Positions 1 through 5,950 of a stretch of DNA of 12,538 nucleotides are shown in pieces. The stretch spans positions 1-12,538 of the forward strand of contig CAJBMR010000483.1 in NCBI GenBank assembly GCA_903954205.1, in the 5' to 3' direction. How positions within the stretch are numbered: the stretch's first letter is position 1; every line of letters starts with the position of its first letter. Both the position numbers and the translations under genes were made by a program. The notes under the pieces were generated by a model. The model worked only from the letters and a program-made list of their open reading frames with translations, searched no databases and was not told the origin of the DNA. The DNA comes from an uncultured bacterium. GTDB lineage: Bacteria > Actinomycetota > Actinomycetes > S36-B12.

Positions 1-504
1 TATCCCCAGCCAGTGTGCGCCCTTATTCAGCGCGACGTGTGCCGTGACGGGCAGCACGACATTGGGCGTTCGCACTCCTCGGGCCTCACGCGCGTCCTCA
101 CGATAGGCGTAGAGCGCGTGGACCAGGCTGTCGCTGCCACCCGACGTCACGACCCCGATGGCCTGGGGGTTGCGGAAAAGATCTGCCGCCATGGCGATGA
201 TCTCGCCCTCGAACTTGGTAGCCGAGGGATACATGTCACGCTGCAGGACGTTGGCGTGAGCGAAATGCTCGAAGACCTGCGCGAGGAAGTGGTAGTGCCC
301 GTGGTCGCCGCTGTAGAGGCTGCCCGAGACTCGCCCCGCATCACCGACTGCATCCTCGGCCTTGGCCATGCTGGCGATGTCGGTGAGGATGGTGTCGCGC
401 TCGAGGCCCTGCTCTGGGATCGCGCGCTGCGTCGGCACAACTCGGCGGTAGGGGAAGAGGTCGTCGAGCATTCGCTCCAGACCGTTGTCCGGCTCCTCGC
501 TCAT
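1..504 (-). CDS. Sphingosine-1-phosphate lyase-like PLP-dependent enzyme, N-terminal part (runs off the window)
   Basis: The first 168 codons of a fold-type I pyridoxal-phosphate enzyme are present; the C-terminal part, including the expected PLP lysine, lies beyond base 1. The reading frame contains features of the sphingosine-1-phosphate lyase/group II decarboxylase family: SGSLYSGD near residue 57, an H-A-N-x-L-x-x-D-x-Y-P segment near 80, KFEGEIIAMAADLF near 95, then VVTSGGSDSL near 115 (the PLP phosphate-binding TSGG(T)ES motif), and PVTAHVALNKGAHWLGI at the edge, matching the PVSAHxAFDKAAxYFGI stretch of eukaryotic lyases. The start is the ATG whose A is the last base of the smpB stop (TGATG), implying translational coupling. 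Family members cleave phosphorylated sphingoid bases or decarboxylate amino acids such as glutamate. The substrate here cannot be decided from the fragment. I am confident of the superfamily and moderately confident of the lyase-like branch. Confidence 0.82.
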   Translation of the reverse strand, partial: MSEEPDNGLERMLDDLFPYRRVVPTQRAIPEQGLERDTILTDIASMAKAEDAVGDAGRVSGSLYSGDHGHYHFLAQVFEHFAHANVLQRDMYPSATKFEGEIIAMAADLFRNPQAIGVVTSGGSDSLVHALYAYREDAREARGVRTPNVVLPVTAHVALNKGAHWLGI

Positions 505-980
505 CAGTCCATGCCCTTCGATCGACGACCCACTGCGCGCTCAGTCTCGCGCTTGGCCTCCCGCTCGGCAATGGCTTGACGCTTATCGCCCTGCTTGCGT
601 CCGGTCGCGAGAGCGAGCTCGACCTTGGCGTTGCCGTCCTTGAAGTAGAGGGCGAGAGGGATCAGCGTGAAGCCCTTCGCCTGGACCTTGGTCTGGATCT
701 TGCGGATCTCATCGCGATGCAAGAGCAGCTTGCGGGCCCGCCTGGGCTCGTGATTGGTCCAGGTGCCCAGGTCGTACTCCGGGATGTGCACACCGCGCAG
801 CCAGACCTCGCCGTTGTCGATGGTCGCGTAGCCATCAGTGAGCGTGGCACGGCCCGCGCGGAGCGACTTGACCTCGGTGCCGGTGAGGACCATGCCCGCC
901 TCGACCGTGGACTCGACATGGAAGTCATGCCGTGCCTTGCGGTTCTGGGCGATGAGCTTGCGGCCCTGCTCCTTGGCCAT
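504..980 (-). CDS. smpB: SsrA-binding protein SmpB
   Basis: A complete 158-aa SmpB, the usual length. SmpB binds the tRNA-like domain of tmRNA and delivers it to stalled ribosomes for trans-translation. Family signatures are clear: NRKARHDFHVESTVEAG (residues 13-29) and GTEVKSLRAGRATLTDGYA (34-52), which form the OB-fold core; HIPEYDLGTWTNHEPRRARKLLLH (65-88); and KGFTLIPLALYFKDGNAKVELALATGRKQGDKR (102-134). A basic C-terminal tail follows, the part that inserts into the empty mRNA channel. The ATG lies 2 bases after the ftsX stop with no strong Shine-Dalgarno, so translation is probably coupled to ftsX. The stop overlaps the start of the downstream lyase-like gene. The prfB/ftsEX/smpB linkage is standard for Actinomycetota. 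No tmRNA gene is visible downstream within the window. Confidence 0.98.
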   Translation of the reverse strand: MAKEQGRKLIAQNRKARHDFHVESTVEAGMVLTGTEVKSLRAGRATLTDGYATIDNGEVWLRGVHIPEYDLGTWTNHEPRRARKLLLHRDEIRKIQTKVQAKGFTLIPLALYFKDGNAKVELALATGRKQGDKRQAIAEREAKRETERAVGRRSKGMD

Positions 981-982
981 GG

Positions 983-1891
983 CTAGACGCGAAGGTACTT
1001 GCGCAGCGTGAGGAAGGCAGCCAGGCAGGCAAGGGCGATGCCCGTGATGTAGAGGATCGGCGCGATGGCGACGACCGCATCCCAGCCTACGAAGGCGGTG
1101 AACTGGAATGCGGGTGCCAGGACGCGGTCGACGACGAAGGCCTTGACCAGGATCAGTCCGCCGGTGGCCAACGTCGCGCCGATAGCGGCGGCGATGGCCG
1201 CTTCAAGAAGGAAGGGCAACTGGATATAGAAGTTGGAGGCGCCGACGAGACGCATGATGCCTGTCTCTCGTCGCCTGCTGAACGCCGCGATGCGCATGGT
1301 GTTGACGATGAGCAGCACCGTGACGATGAGCATGGCGATAGCGATGACGAGCGCGATGGCCTGCAAGCCACCGAGCAGCTGGAAGAACCGCTCGAGGAAC
1401 TGCCGCTGGTCATTGACCTGCTCGACTCCCGGTCGCCCTTCGAAGGCCGACGCCACGATGTCGTACTTCGTGGGATCGGACAGCTTCACGCGGAAGGACT
1501 CGGGCAGCGCATCGACGGTGACGCTGTCAACGATCGGTGAATTGCGGTACTGCACGATGAAGCGTTCGTAGGCCTCCTGCTGGGTCTCGAAGTAGATCTC
1601 CTGCACGAGAGGCTGGAGGGACTGGAGATCTGCCTCGATCTGCTCCTTCTGCGTATCCGTGACCTTGCCGCCGGCGCATGAGGCGGTCTCGGAGTTGTCA
1701 TTGCACAGGAAGATGGAGACCTCGACCTTGTCGAACCAGAAGTCCTTCATGGTGTCGACCTGGGAGCGCACGAGGAGTGCGACTCCAAAGAGGGCCAGGG
1801 ACACGCCCACGGTGATGATGACGGCGATGGTCATCGTGAGGTTACGCCGGAGGCCGTTGCCGACCTCGCTCAGGACGAATCGAGCGCGCAT
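983..1891 (-). CDS. ftsX: Cell division protein FtsX (permease-like subunit of FtsEX)
   Basis: A 302-aa FtsX. The protein begins with a short cytoplasmic arm, then TM1 at about residues 19-41, and a large extracellular domain (about 42-170). Three more membrane segments follow, at about 175-200, 225-252 and 272-293, ending in the cytoplasmic tail LRKYLRV. The RRRETGIMRLVGAS stretch (207-220) between TM2 and TM3 is the conserved MacB/FtsX coupling loop. Cys63 and Cys72 in the extracellular domain could form a disulfide bond. In Gram-positives FtsX passes FtsE ATPase conformational changes to extracellular peptidoglycan hydrolases at the septum. The gene starts 2 bases after the ftsE stop and ends 2 bases before smpB, so ftsE-ftsX-smpB form a tight transcription unit. 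ATG start; no better alternative seen. Confidence 0.97.
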   Translation of the reverse strand: MRARFVLSEVGNGLRRNLTMTIAVIITVGVSLALFGVALLVRSQVDTMKDFWFDKVEVSIFLCNDNSETASCAGGKVTDTQKEQIEADLQSLQPLVQEIYFETQQEAYERFIVQYRNSPIVDSVTVDALPESFRVKLSDPTKYDIVASAFEGRPGVEQVNDQRQFLERFFQLLGGLQAIALVIAIAMLIVTVLLIVNTMRIAAFSRRRETGIMRLVGASNFYIQLPFLLEAAIAAAIGATLATGGLILVKAFVVDRVLAPAFQFTAFVGWDAVVAIAPILYITGIALACLAAFLTLRKYLRV

Positions 1892-1893
1892 GC

Positions 1894-2583
1894 CTACCTC
1901 GAGTATCCGTAGACGCCGCGGGACTGGTCGCGCACGAGGTGGCCCTGCTCGAGCTCGATGACGCGCTTGCGCATCTGGTCGACGATCGCCGCATCGTGGG
2001 TCGCCATGACGACCGTGGTGCCCGTGCGGTTGATGCGCTCGAGGAGCTTCATGATGCCCTCGGAGGTCGCCGGGTCGAGGTTGCCGGTGGGTTCGTCCGC
2101 GATGAGGATGGCCGGCTTGTTGACGAAGGCTCGCGCGACGGCGACTCGCTGCTGCTCACCACCGGACAACTCATCGGGCATGCGGTGTTCCTTGCCCTCG
2201 AGGCCGACGAGCTCGAGCACCTCGGGAACGATGCGCTCCACCTGGCTGCGCGACTTGCCTATGACCTCGAGAGCGAAGGCGACGTTGTCGAAGACGGTCT
2301 TGTTGGGCAGGAGTCGGAAGTCCTGGAAGACGGTGCCGATGCGACGGCGCAGTTGGGGAACCTTCCAGTTGGAGAGGCGACCGAGGTCCTTGCCGGCCAC
2401 CCAGACGCGACCCTCGGTGGGGGTCTCCTCCTTGAGGACGAGCCTGAGGAACGTCGACTTGCCCGAGCCCGAGGCGCCCACGAGGAAGACGAACTCCCCC
2501 TTCTCGACCTCAAGGGACACGCCCTCCAGGGCCGGGCGGGCCTGGGTGGGGTAGAGCTTGGTGACGTTCTCGAACAGGATCAC
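1894..2583 (-). CDS. ftsE: Cell division ATP-binding protein FtsE
   Basis: A 229-aa ABC ATPase that pairs with FtsX. Domain landmarks: Walker A GASGSGKST (36-44), Q-loop Gln87 in VFQDFRLLP, ABC signature LSGGEQQ (139-145), Walker B ILIADE (159-164) and H-loop His196 in ATHD. The PTGNLDP segment after Walker B is characteristic of FtsE/LolD-type ATPases. I chose the GTG at 2583 (V-I-L-F-E-N-V) because FtsE proteins begin with M/V-I-x-F-x-N-V. The frame stays open upstream, but that sequence is compositionally unlike protein and overlaps the next gene. The Shine-Dalgarno is weak. Expected length for the family is 225-230 aa, which supports this start. It energises FtsX, which controls cell-wall hydrolases during division. 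Confidence 0.96.
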   Translation of the reverse strand: MILFENVTKLYPTQARPALEGVSLEVEKGEFVFLVGASGSGKSTFLRLVLKEETPTEGRVWVAGKDLGRLSNWKVPQLRRRIGTVFQDFRLLPNKTVFDNVAFALEVIGKSRSQVERIVPEVLELVGLEGKEHRMPDELSGGEQQRVAVARAFVNKPAILIADEPTGNLDPATSEGIMKLLERINRTGTTVVMATHDAAIVDQMRKRVIELEQGHLVRDQSRGVYGYSR

Positions 2584-2677
2584 CCGATGAGTGTAGGCCG
2601 TGGGGCGAGCCGAGCCAGCATCCACGGGGAGCCCACGGCGAGCCCTCGGCGTAGGCGCTGGGGACGCCCCTGAGTTC

Positions 2678-2914
2678 CTAGCGTGGGACGATCGTGACGC
2701 GCTGAGCGCGCAGCGCCATGATGAGCGCGACGATCCAGCCGATGATGGTCCACCCCAGCAGGAGGTTGACCCAGAAGACGGCCCAGTGAGGCACATCGCG
2801 GACCGCGGCGATGCACCACGGGAGCATGTAGCCAGCGGTGAGGATCGCAACGACGACGGAGACCACCTTGGTGGTCGTCCAGGACCGGGACTCCGGCTCT
2901 ACCGAGTAGGACAT
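2678..2914 (-). CDS. Small two-TM membrane protein, superinfection immunity (Imm) family-like
   Basis: A 78-aa protein with a 15-residue polar N-terminus and two hydrophobic segments, about 16-36 and 44-68, ending in a short basic tail. The second segment, WVNLLLGWTIIGWIVALIMAL (residues 48-68), carries the N-x-x-x-G-W-T-x-x-G-W-x-x-A-L pattern that defines the superinfection immunity family named after phage T4 Imm. Many chromosomal bacterial homologues exist with no known phage role; they are simply small membrane proteins. It sits between prfB and ftsE, 14 bases after prfB and 94 bp before ftsE. The ATG at 2914 is the natural start, with only a poor Shine-Dalgarno. I am confident of the gene and fairly confident of the family. 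Its function here is unknown. Confidence 0.8.
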   Translation of the reverse strand: MSYSVEPESRSWTTTKVVSVVVAILTAGYMLPWCIAAVRDVPHWAVFWVNLLLGWTIIGWIVALIMALRAQRVTIVPR

Positions 2915-2928
2915 GCGCCCAGGCTATC

Positions 2929-4041
2929 TCAGGAAGCCATTTCACGTTGGCGACGCCACCGAATTCCCGACTCAATGAAATCGTCGATTTCACCATCGAG
3001 CACCGCGGAGGTGTTGCCAGTCTCGTGCTCGGTGCGCAGATCCTTGACCATCTGATACGGGTGCAGGACATAGGAACGCATCTGGGTCCCCCACGAACCC
3101 GCGGAGTCGCCCTTGAGCGCATCCATCTTCTCCCGCTCCTCGCGCCGCCGGACCTCGAGCAGTCGCGACTGGAGTACGCGCAGGGCCGCTGCGCGATTCT
3201 GGATCTGGGACTTCTCGTTCTGGCACGAGACGACGATGCCCGTGGGCAGGTGGGTGATGCGCACGGCCGAGTCTGTCGTGTTGACGCTCTGCCCACCCGG
3301 ACCACTCGACCGAAAGACATCGATGCGGATGTCGGCCTCGGGGATATCGATGTGATCCGTCTGCTCCGTCACCGGGAGCACCTCGACCGCGGCGAACGAT
3401 GTCTGCCGACGCCCCTGATTGTCGAAAGGCGAGATGCGCACGAGACGGTGCGTACCCTGTTCGATCGAAAGCGTGCCGTAGGCGTACGGCGCCTTGACGG
3501 CGAAGGTGGCGGACTTGATGCCGGCCTCTTCGGCGTACGACGTGTCGTAGACCTCGAACGGCCAGCCGTGTCGCTCGCAGTAGCGGGTGTAGAGCCGCAG
3601 CAGCATCTCGGCCCAATCGGCCGCATCGACGCCACCCGCCTCGGATCGAATCGTGATGAGCGCCTCGCGCGCGTCGTACTCGCCCGACAGAAGCGTGCGC
3701 ACCACCATCTCCGAGATGTCACGGCGCAGGCCCTCGAGCTCGCGCTCCGCCTCTGCCCAGGAGTCGGCGTCGTCTTCGCTCTCGGCCAGTTCGACGAGGA
3801 CGACGAGGTCGTCGAGTCGACGACGCAAGCCCTCGATCCGACGGATGTCTCCCTGAGCCAAAGAGAGCTGCGACGTGATGCGCTGGGCGTTGGCCTGGTC
3901 ATCCCACAGATCGGGGGCCGAGGCCTCGGCCTCAAGGTCGGCCGCCTTGGCCTTCAGCGCTGGGACGTCAAGGACCTGCTCGATGCCGGCGAGCGTCTGC
4001 TCCAGGCTGGCGAGCGTGTCGTTGATGTCAGGGATAGCCAC
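2929..4041 (-). CDS. prfB: Peptide chain release factor 2 (RF2)
   Basis: A 370-aa class I release factor that recognises UGA and UAA and triggers peptide release. The SPF tripeptide (204-206, in VRISPFDNQ) is the RF2-specific stop-codon recognition motif. GGQ (249-251, in SSGPGGQSVNTTDSAVR) is the catalytic motif at the peptidyl transferase centre. The N-terminal coiled region and the C-terminal GWG/SYVLHPYQMVKDLRTEHETGN stretch are typical. I prefer the GTG at 4041, with AGG about 10 bases upstream, over a TTG at 4050 that has a Shine-Dalgarno-like GTAGG too close to it. The gene is one uninterrupted frame: where many bacteria have the autoregulatory CUU-UGA frameshift, this gene has CTT GAC (3972-3967). 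It is therefore probably not controlled by RF2-dependent frameshifting. Confidence 0.97.
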   Translation of the reverse strand: MAIPDINDTLASLEQTLAGIEQVLDVPALKAKAADLEAEASAPDLWDDQANAQRITSQLSLAQGDIRRIEGLRRRLDDLVVLVELAESEDDADSWAEAERELEGLRRDISEMVVRTLLSGEYDAREALITIRSEAGGVDAADWAEMLLRLYTRYCERHGWPFEVYDTSYAEEAGIKSATFAVKAPYAYGTLSIEQGTHRLVRISPFDNQGRRQTSFAAVEVLPVTEQTDHIDIPEADIRIDVFRSSGPGGQSVNTTDSAVRITHLPTGIVVSCQNEKSQIQNRAAALRVLQSRLLEVRRREEREKMDALKGDSAGSWGTQMRSYVLHPYQMVKDLRTEHETGNTSAVLDGEIDDFIESGIRWRRQREMAS

Positions 4042-4071
4042 GGCACGCAAGCCTACGTCGTACCCGCCGGA

Positions 4072-4422
4072 TCACTCCTCGCGGTGGGCGGTCTCCGGGG
4101 TGAAGGCAGGCAGGCAGACAGCGATGTACGCCGCACCCTCGGGCGTGCGATAGCGGATGCGCTCCCCCGCCCGAGTGATCACGGCCTGTCCCGCGGACAC
4201 GCGGATCTCTCCGTCGGGGGTGTCGATGACCAGCGCGCCCTCGAGAACGACGGTGAACTCGTCGAAGTCAGGTGCCTGGAAGGGCTCATCCCATCCGGCG
4301 GGCGCACGCATGTGTGCAATCGATACCGCAGAGTCGCCTGAGGCGACATGGCCGACGTACTCATCGATGGTCTTGCCGCCCGGCACGGGTATGCGCACGG
4401 GGGCTTCGATGATCTCAGCCAT
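4072..4422 (-). CDS. Cupin-fold protein lacking the canonical metal-binding histidines
   Basis: A 116-aa single-domain protein with a cupin beta-barrel pattern. The motif 1 region is PDFDEFTVVLEGAL (51-64) and the motif 2 region is VSAGQAVITRAGERIRY (75-91). The glycines and the E-F-x-x-V-L-E-G element are conserved, but the HxH of motif 1 and the His of motif 2 are absent (Asp/Glu and Arg stand in their places). A classical metal-dependent dioxygenase role is therefore unlikely; a binding or sensor role is possible. ATG start with a good AAGGAG Shine-Dalgarno 4 bases upstream (4427-4432). It lies 23 bases after the TadG-like gene and 30 bases before prfB, so it may be co-transcribed with either. 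No specific function can be assigned. Confidence 0.85.
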   Translation of the reverse strand: MAEIIEAPVRIPVPGGKTIDEYVGHVASGDSAVSIAHMRAPAGWDEPFQAPDFDEFTVVLEGALVIDTPDGEIRVSAGQAVITRAGERIRYRTPEGAAYIAVCLPAFTPETAHREE

Positions 4423-4445
4423 GGGACTCCTTCGTCGCGCGATCG

Positions 4446-4877
4446 TCAGCGGCTCGGACGATAGCCGAGGATCGCGCCAGCCTCGACCTCGAGGTCGTAG
4501 GAACCCGACGGCGTGAGCCAGCCCGAGAACGGTGGTCGGACGCGGTCGGTCATCGCGACAAGGACGATGTCGTTGCGCAGCGACACCGCAGCGAGGCGAC
4601 CATCTCCGGGGTCGCGACGGACATGCCGCTCGACGGCGGCCCGAATCCCCGCGGGATCTAGCCGGATGCGGGCGTCAGCGCCACCGGAGTAGTACGCATC
4701 GACATCGATTGCCTGGGCGCCCGCAAGCGCAGCAGCATCGGCCTGCGACTGGAGGGCACGGCGCGCCAGGAACACCGTGGACGCGTCGACCACAACTGCC
4801 AACGCCAGGATGCAGATGACGATGACGCCCAGGCTGAGCACGAGGATGCTGCCGTCATCTGATGCGCGCTTCGTCAT
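4446..4877 (-). CDS. Short TadG-like protein of the Flp pilus locus
   Basis: A 143-aa protein that opens with a DDGSILVLSLGV segment leading into one membrane helix (about 10-31). The pattern ARRALQSQADAAALAGAQAID (38-58) follows, the hallmark of the TadE/TadG-like putative Flp-pilus-assembly domain. It resembles the last gene of actinobacterial tad clusters (the Rv3654c position in Mycobacterium tuberculosis) and is much shorter than proteobacterial TadG. It lacks the Glu at +5 after the glycine, so processing by a prepilin peptidase is uncertain. It starts in a 4-base ATGA overlap with the preceding pseudopilin and ends the operon. It is inferred to be a membrane-anchored minor component of the pilus or secretion system. 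Confidence 0.85.
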   Translation of the reverse strand: MTKRASDDGSILVLSLGVIVICILALAVVVDASTVFLARRALQSQADAAALAGAQAIDVDAYYSGGADARIRLDPAGIRAAVERHVRRDPGDGRLAAVSLRNDIVLVAMTDRVRPPFSGWLTPSGSYDLEVEAGAILGYRPSR

Positions 4878-5323
4878 GGGACATCCCGATAGTCATCGAT
4901 CACGGCGAGATGCACGGCACTCACGGGCACGGCGCCCACGGTCGAGTCGGCCAGCGAGTCGGGAAGGAAGGGCAGTCGCACGCGGGTGCTCACGCTCACC
5001 CGGATAGAGGTGCCCGGAGCCAGGCATGACCCATCGCAATCGACCCGCAGCTCGTCACCTCGCCATGGCACACCCTGATCGGCGAGAGCCACGCGCGTGG
5101 CCATGCGGGCGGCTGATCGCGCCTCGGCCAAGCCGTCAGCCTGCGTGAAGGCGCGCGCGGCCTCGCGTGCCGCCTGCGTCACGGCGTAGGCAGCCGACTG
5201 GACGCTCATCACCGCGATGACGGCGTAGGCGATGGGCACGATGACGAGCACCACCAGGACGACGAACTCCACCACCGCGGCGCCGTCATCGCCCCGCAGT
5301 CGCTGGAGAAGTCGCTGCCTCAT
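4874..5323 (-). CDS. TadE-like pseudopilin (second of two)
   Basis: A 149-aa protein with a short basic N-terminus, then G-A-A-V-V-E-F (residues 14-20) leading into a membrane helix (about 15-40). This is a class III prepilin-type cleavage motif with Glu at +5, as in TadE pseudopilins. A TadE-like helix AAYAVTQAAREAARAFTQAD (44-63) follows. Cys96 and Cys100 in the extracytoplasmic part could pair. The frame is open well upstream of this ATG, but the ATG overlaps the stop of the preceding TadE-like gene (ATGA) and gives the family-like N-terminus, so I chose it. Its own stop overlaps the start of the TadG-like gene. Probably a minor pilin that helps start or anchor the Flp fibre. Confidence 0.88.
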   Translation of the reverse strand: MRQRLLQRLRGDDGAAVVEFVVLVVLVIVPIAYAVIAVMSVQSAAYAVTQAAREAARAFTQADGLAEARSAARMATRVALADQGVPWRGDELRVDCDGSCLAPGTSIRVSVSTRVRLPFLPDSLADSTVGAVPVSAVHLAVIDDYRDVP

Positions 5324-5709
5324 GATCGCTCCGCAATCGCGTGCCCCTCGACAGTGAGTGCCGTCGGACCGAGGGTGCCGAGGAGCGGCAGTCGCGCGGT
5401 GACGCGGACACGGACGACTTCCACTCCCTCGAGACGCGTGCGAGACGCCACGACGTCCTGTGCGGCGTCCCCGCCCAGTGCGTCGCCAAGCACATCGCGC
5501 GTGCGGGATTCCGCTATGGCCAAGCCGGCCCCCGCGAGCGCACCGGCCCGAGCACCCTCCGCAGCCGCTGCGGTCAGAGTCGAGCGGACGTGCAGCGCGA
5601 GGATGACCTGGAGGACCGCGAGTGCGACGAGCAGGAGCAGCGGAGTCACGAGTGCGAACTCCACGACGGCGCTCCCGCGGTCCTCCCGGAGGCGGGTGAA
5701 TAGCCTCAC
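5320..5709 (-). CDS. tadE: TadE-like pseudopilin (first of two)
   Basis: A 129-aa TadE family protein. The N-terminus has a basic arm followed by RGSAVVEFALVTPLLLLVAL (11-30), which combines a prepilin-peptidase-type site (Gly12, then Glu17 at +5) with the membrane helix. The downstream HVRSTLTAAAAEGARAGALAG segment (40-60) is the conserved TadE amphipathic helix. The start is GTG at 5709, overlapping the pilin stop (GTGA), and the 3' end overlaps the second pseudopilin by 4 bases. TadE and TadF-type pseudopilins are processed like the Flp pilin and are needed for fibre formation. The gene symbol is given by family resemblance. Confidence 0.9.
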   Translation of the reverse strand: MRLFTRLREDRGSAVVEFALVTPLLLLVALAVLQVILALHVRSTLTAAAAEGARAGALAGAGLAIAESRTRDVLGDALGGDAAQDVVASRTRLEGVEVVRVRVTARLPLLGTLGPTALTVEGHAIAERS

Positions 5710-5894
5710 GGTCCCGACACGCTGTTGATCGCGCGGTCGAGGACGCTTGTGAGGGCGTCATCAGCCACCAGCCATAGGGCCGTGACGAGCCCCGCGGTCA
5801 TGACGGCTACGAGGACCCAGCCGGGCACATCGCCCCTGTCGCTGGTGGTGATCCTCGCAATGAGGCGGGTGAGGGTGGTGCGAATGCGGGACAT
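5706..5894 (-). CDS. Flp-like pilin candidate (62 aa)
   Basis: A 62-aa protein with a basic 20-residue leader, then RGDVPGWVLVAVMTAGLVTA (20-39) running into one membrane helix (about 26-43), and a short polar tail. Size, topology and position (between TadC-like and TadE-like genes) are those of the Flp pilin slot in actinobacterial tad clusters. The usual Flp cleavage signature, Gly followed by Glu-Tyr at +5/+6, is not present: Trp26 is at +5 after Gly21. It has the best ribosome binding site in the operon (AAGGAG, 6 bases before the ATG) and a duplicated leader upstream, consistent with high expression. It is probably the major fibre subunit, but that rests on context rather than on a clear family motif. 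Confidence 0.75.
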   Translation of the reverse strand: MSRIRTTLTRLIARITTSDRGDVPGWVLVAVMTAGLVTALWLVADDALTSVLDRAINSVSGP

Positions 5895-5899
5895 GACTT

Positions 5900-5906
5900 A
5901 CTCCTT
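5900..5906 (-). promoter_or_regulatory. Strong Shine-Dalgarno of the pilin gene
   Basis: On the minus strand AAGGAG (5906-5901) stands 6 bases before the pilin ATG. It is the only junction inside the tad operon with a free-standing, near-consensus ribosome binding site, which would allow the pilin to be made in excess of its neighbours. Confidence 0.8.
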
Positions 5907-5937
5907 CTTGTTGTGGGATCTCTTCTTGTTGCGGGAT
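5904..5937 (-). repeat. Tandem 16-base repeat in the pilin leader (period 18)
   Basis: Read on the minus strand, ATCCCGCAACAAGAAG is followed 2 bases later by ATCCCACAACAAGAAG, with one mismatch between the copies (5922-5937 and 5904-5919). The second copy runs straight into the AAGGAG ribosome binding site. The unit is A/C-rich in an otherwise GC-rich window and contains no obvious hairpin. It may be a translational enhancer, a mark of a leader duplication, or a binding or processing site. That function is inference. Confidence 0.75.
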
Positions 5938-5950
5938 GTGTTGACGGGGA

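Noticed and set aside
1..503. Possible tmRNA (ssrA) gene downstream of smpB.
   Set aside because: The region is fully used by the coding frame of the lyase-like enzyme, and I see no tRNA-like ends or tag-peptide frame.
2660..2670. GGGG-ACG-CCCC mini-hairpin between the small membrane gene and ftsE.
   Set aside because: Only a 4-bp stem, easily expected by chance in GC-rich DNA, and no T-run follows.
1939..2673. A 244-codon plus-strand frame opposite ftsE.
   Set aside because: Mirror of the ftsE codons; no family resemblance and no ribosome binding site.
2584..2850. N-terminal extension of FtsE upstream of the GTG start.
   Set aside because: It would overlap the 78-aa membrane protein, has low-complexity Arg/Ser-rich composition, and FtsE is already full length from the GTG.
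2947..4341. A 464-codon open frame on the plus strand across prfB and the cupin gene.
   Set aside because: It is antisense to two certain genes, shows arginine/valine/leucine-biased composition with no recognisable domain, and such antisense frames are routine at this GC content.
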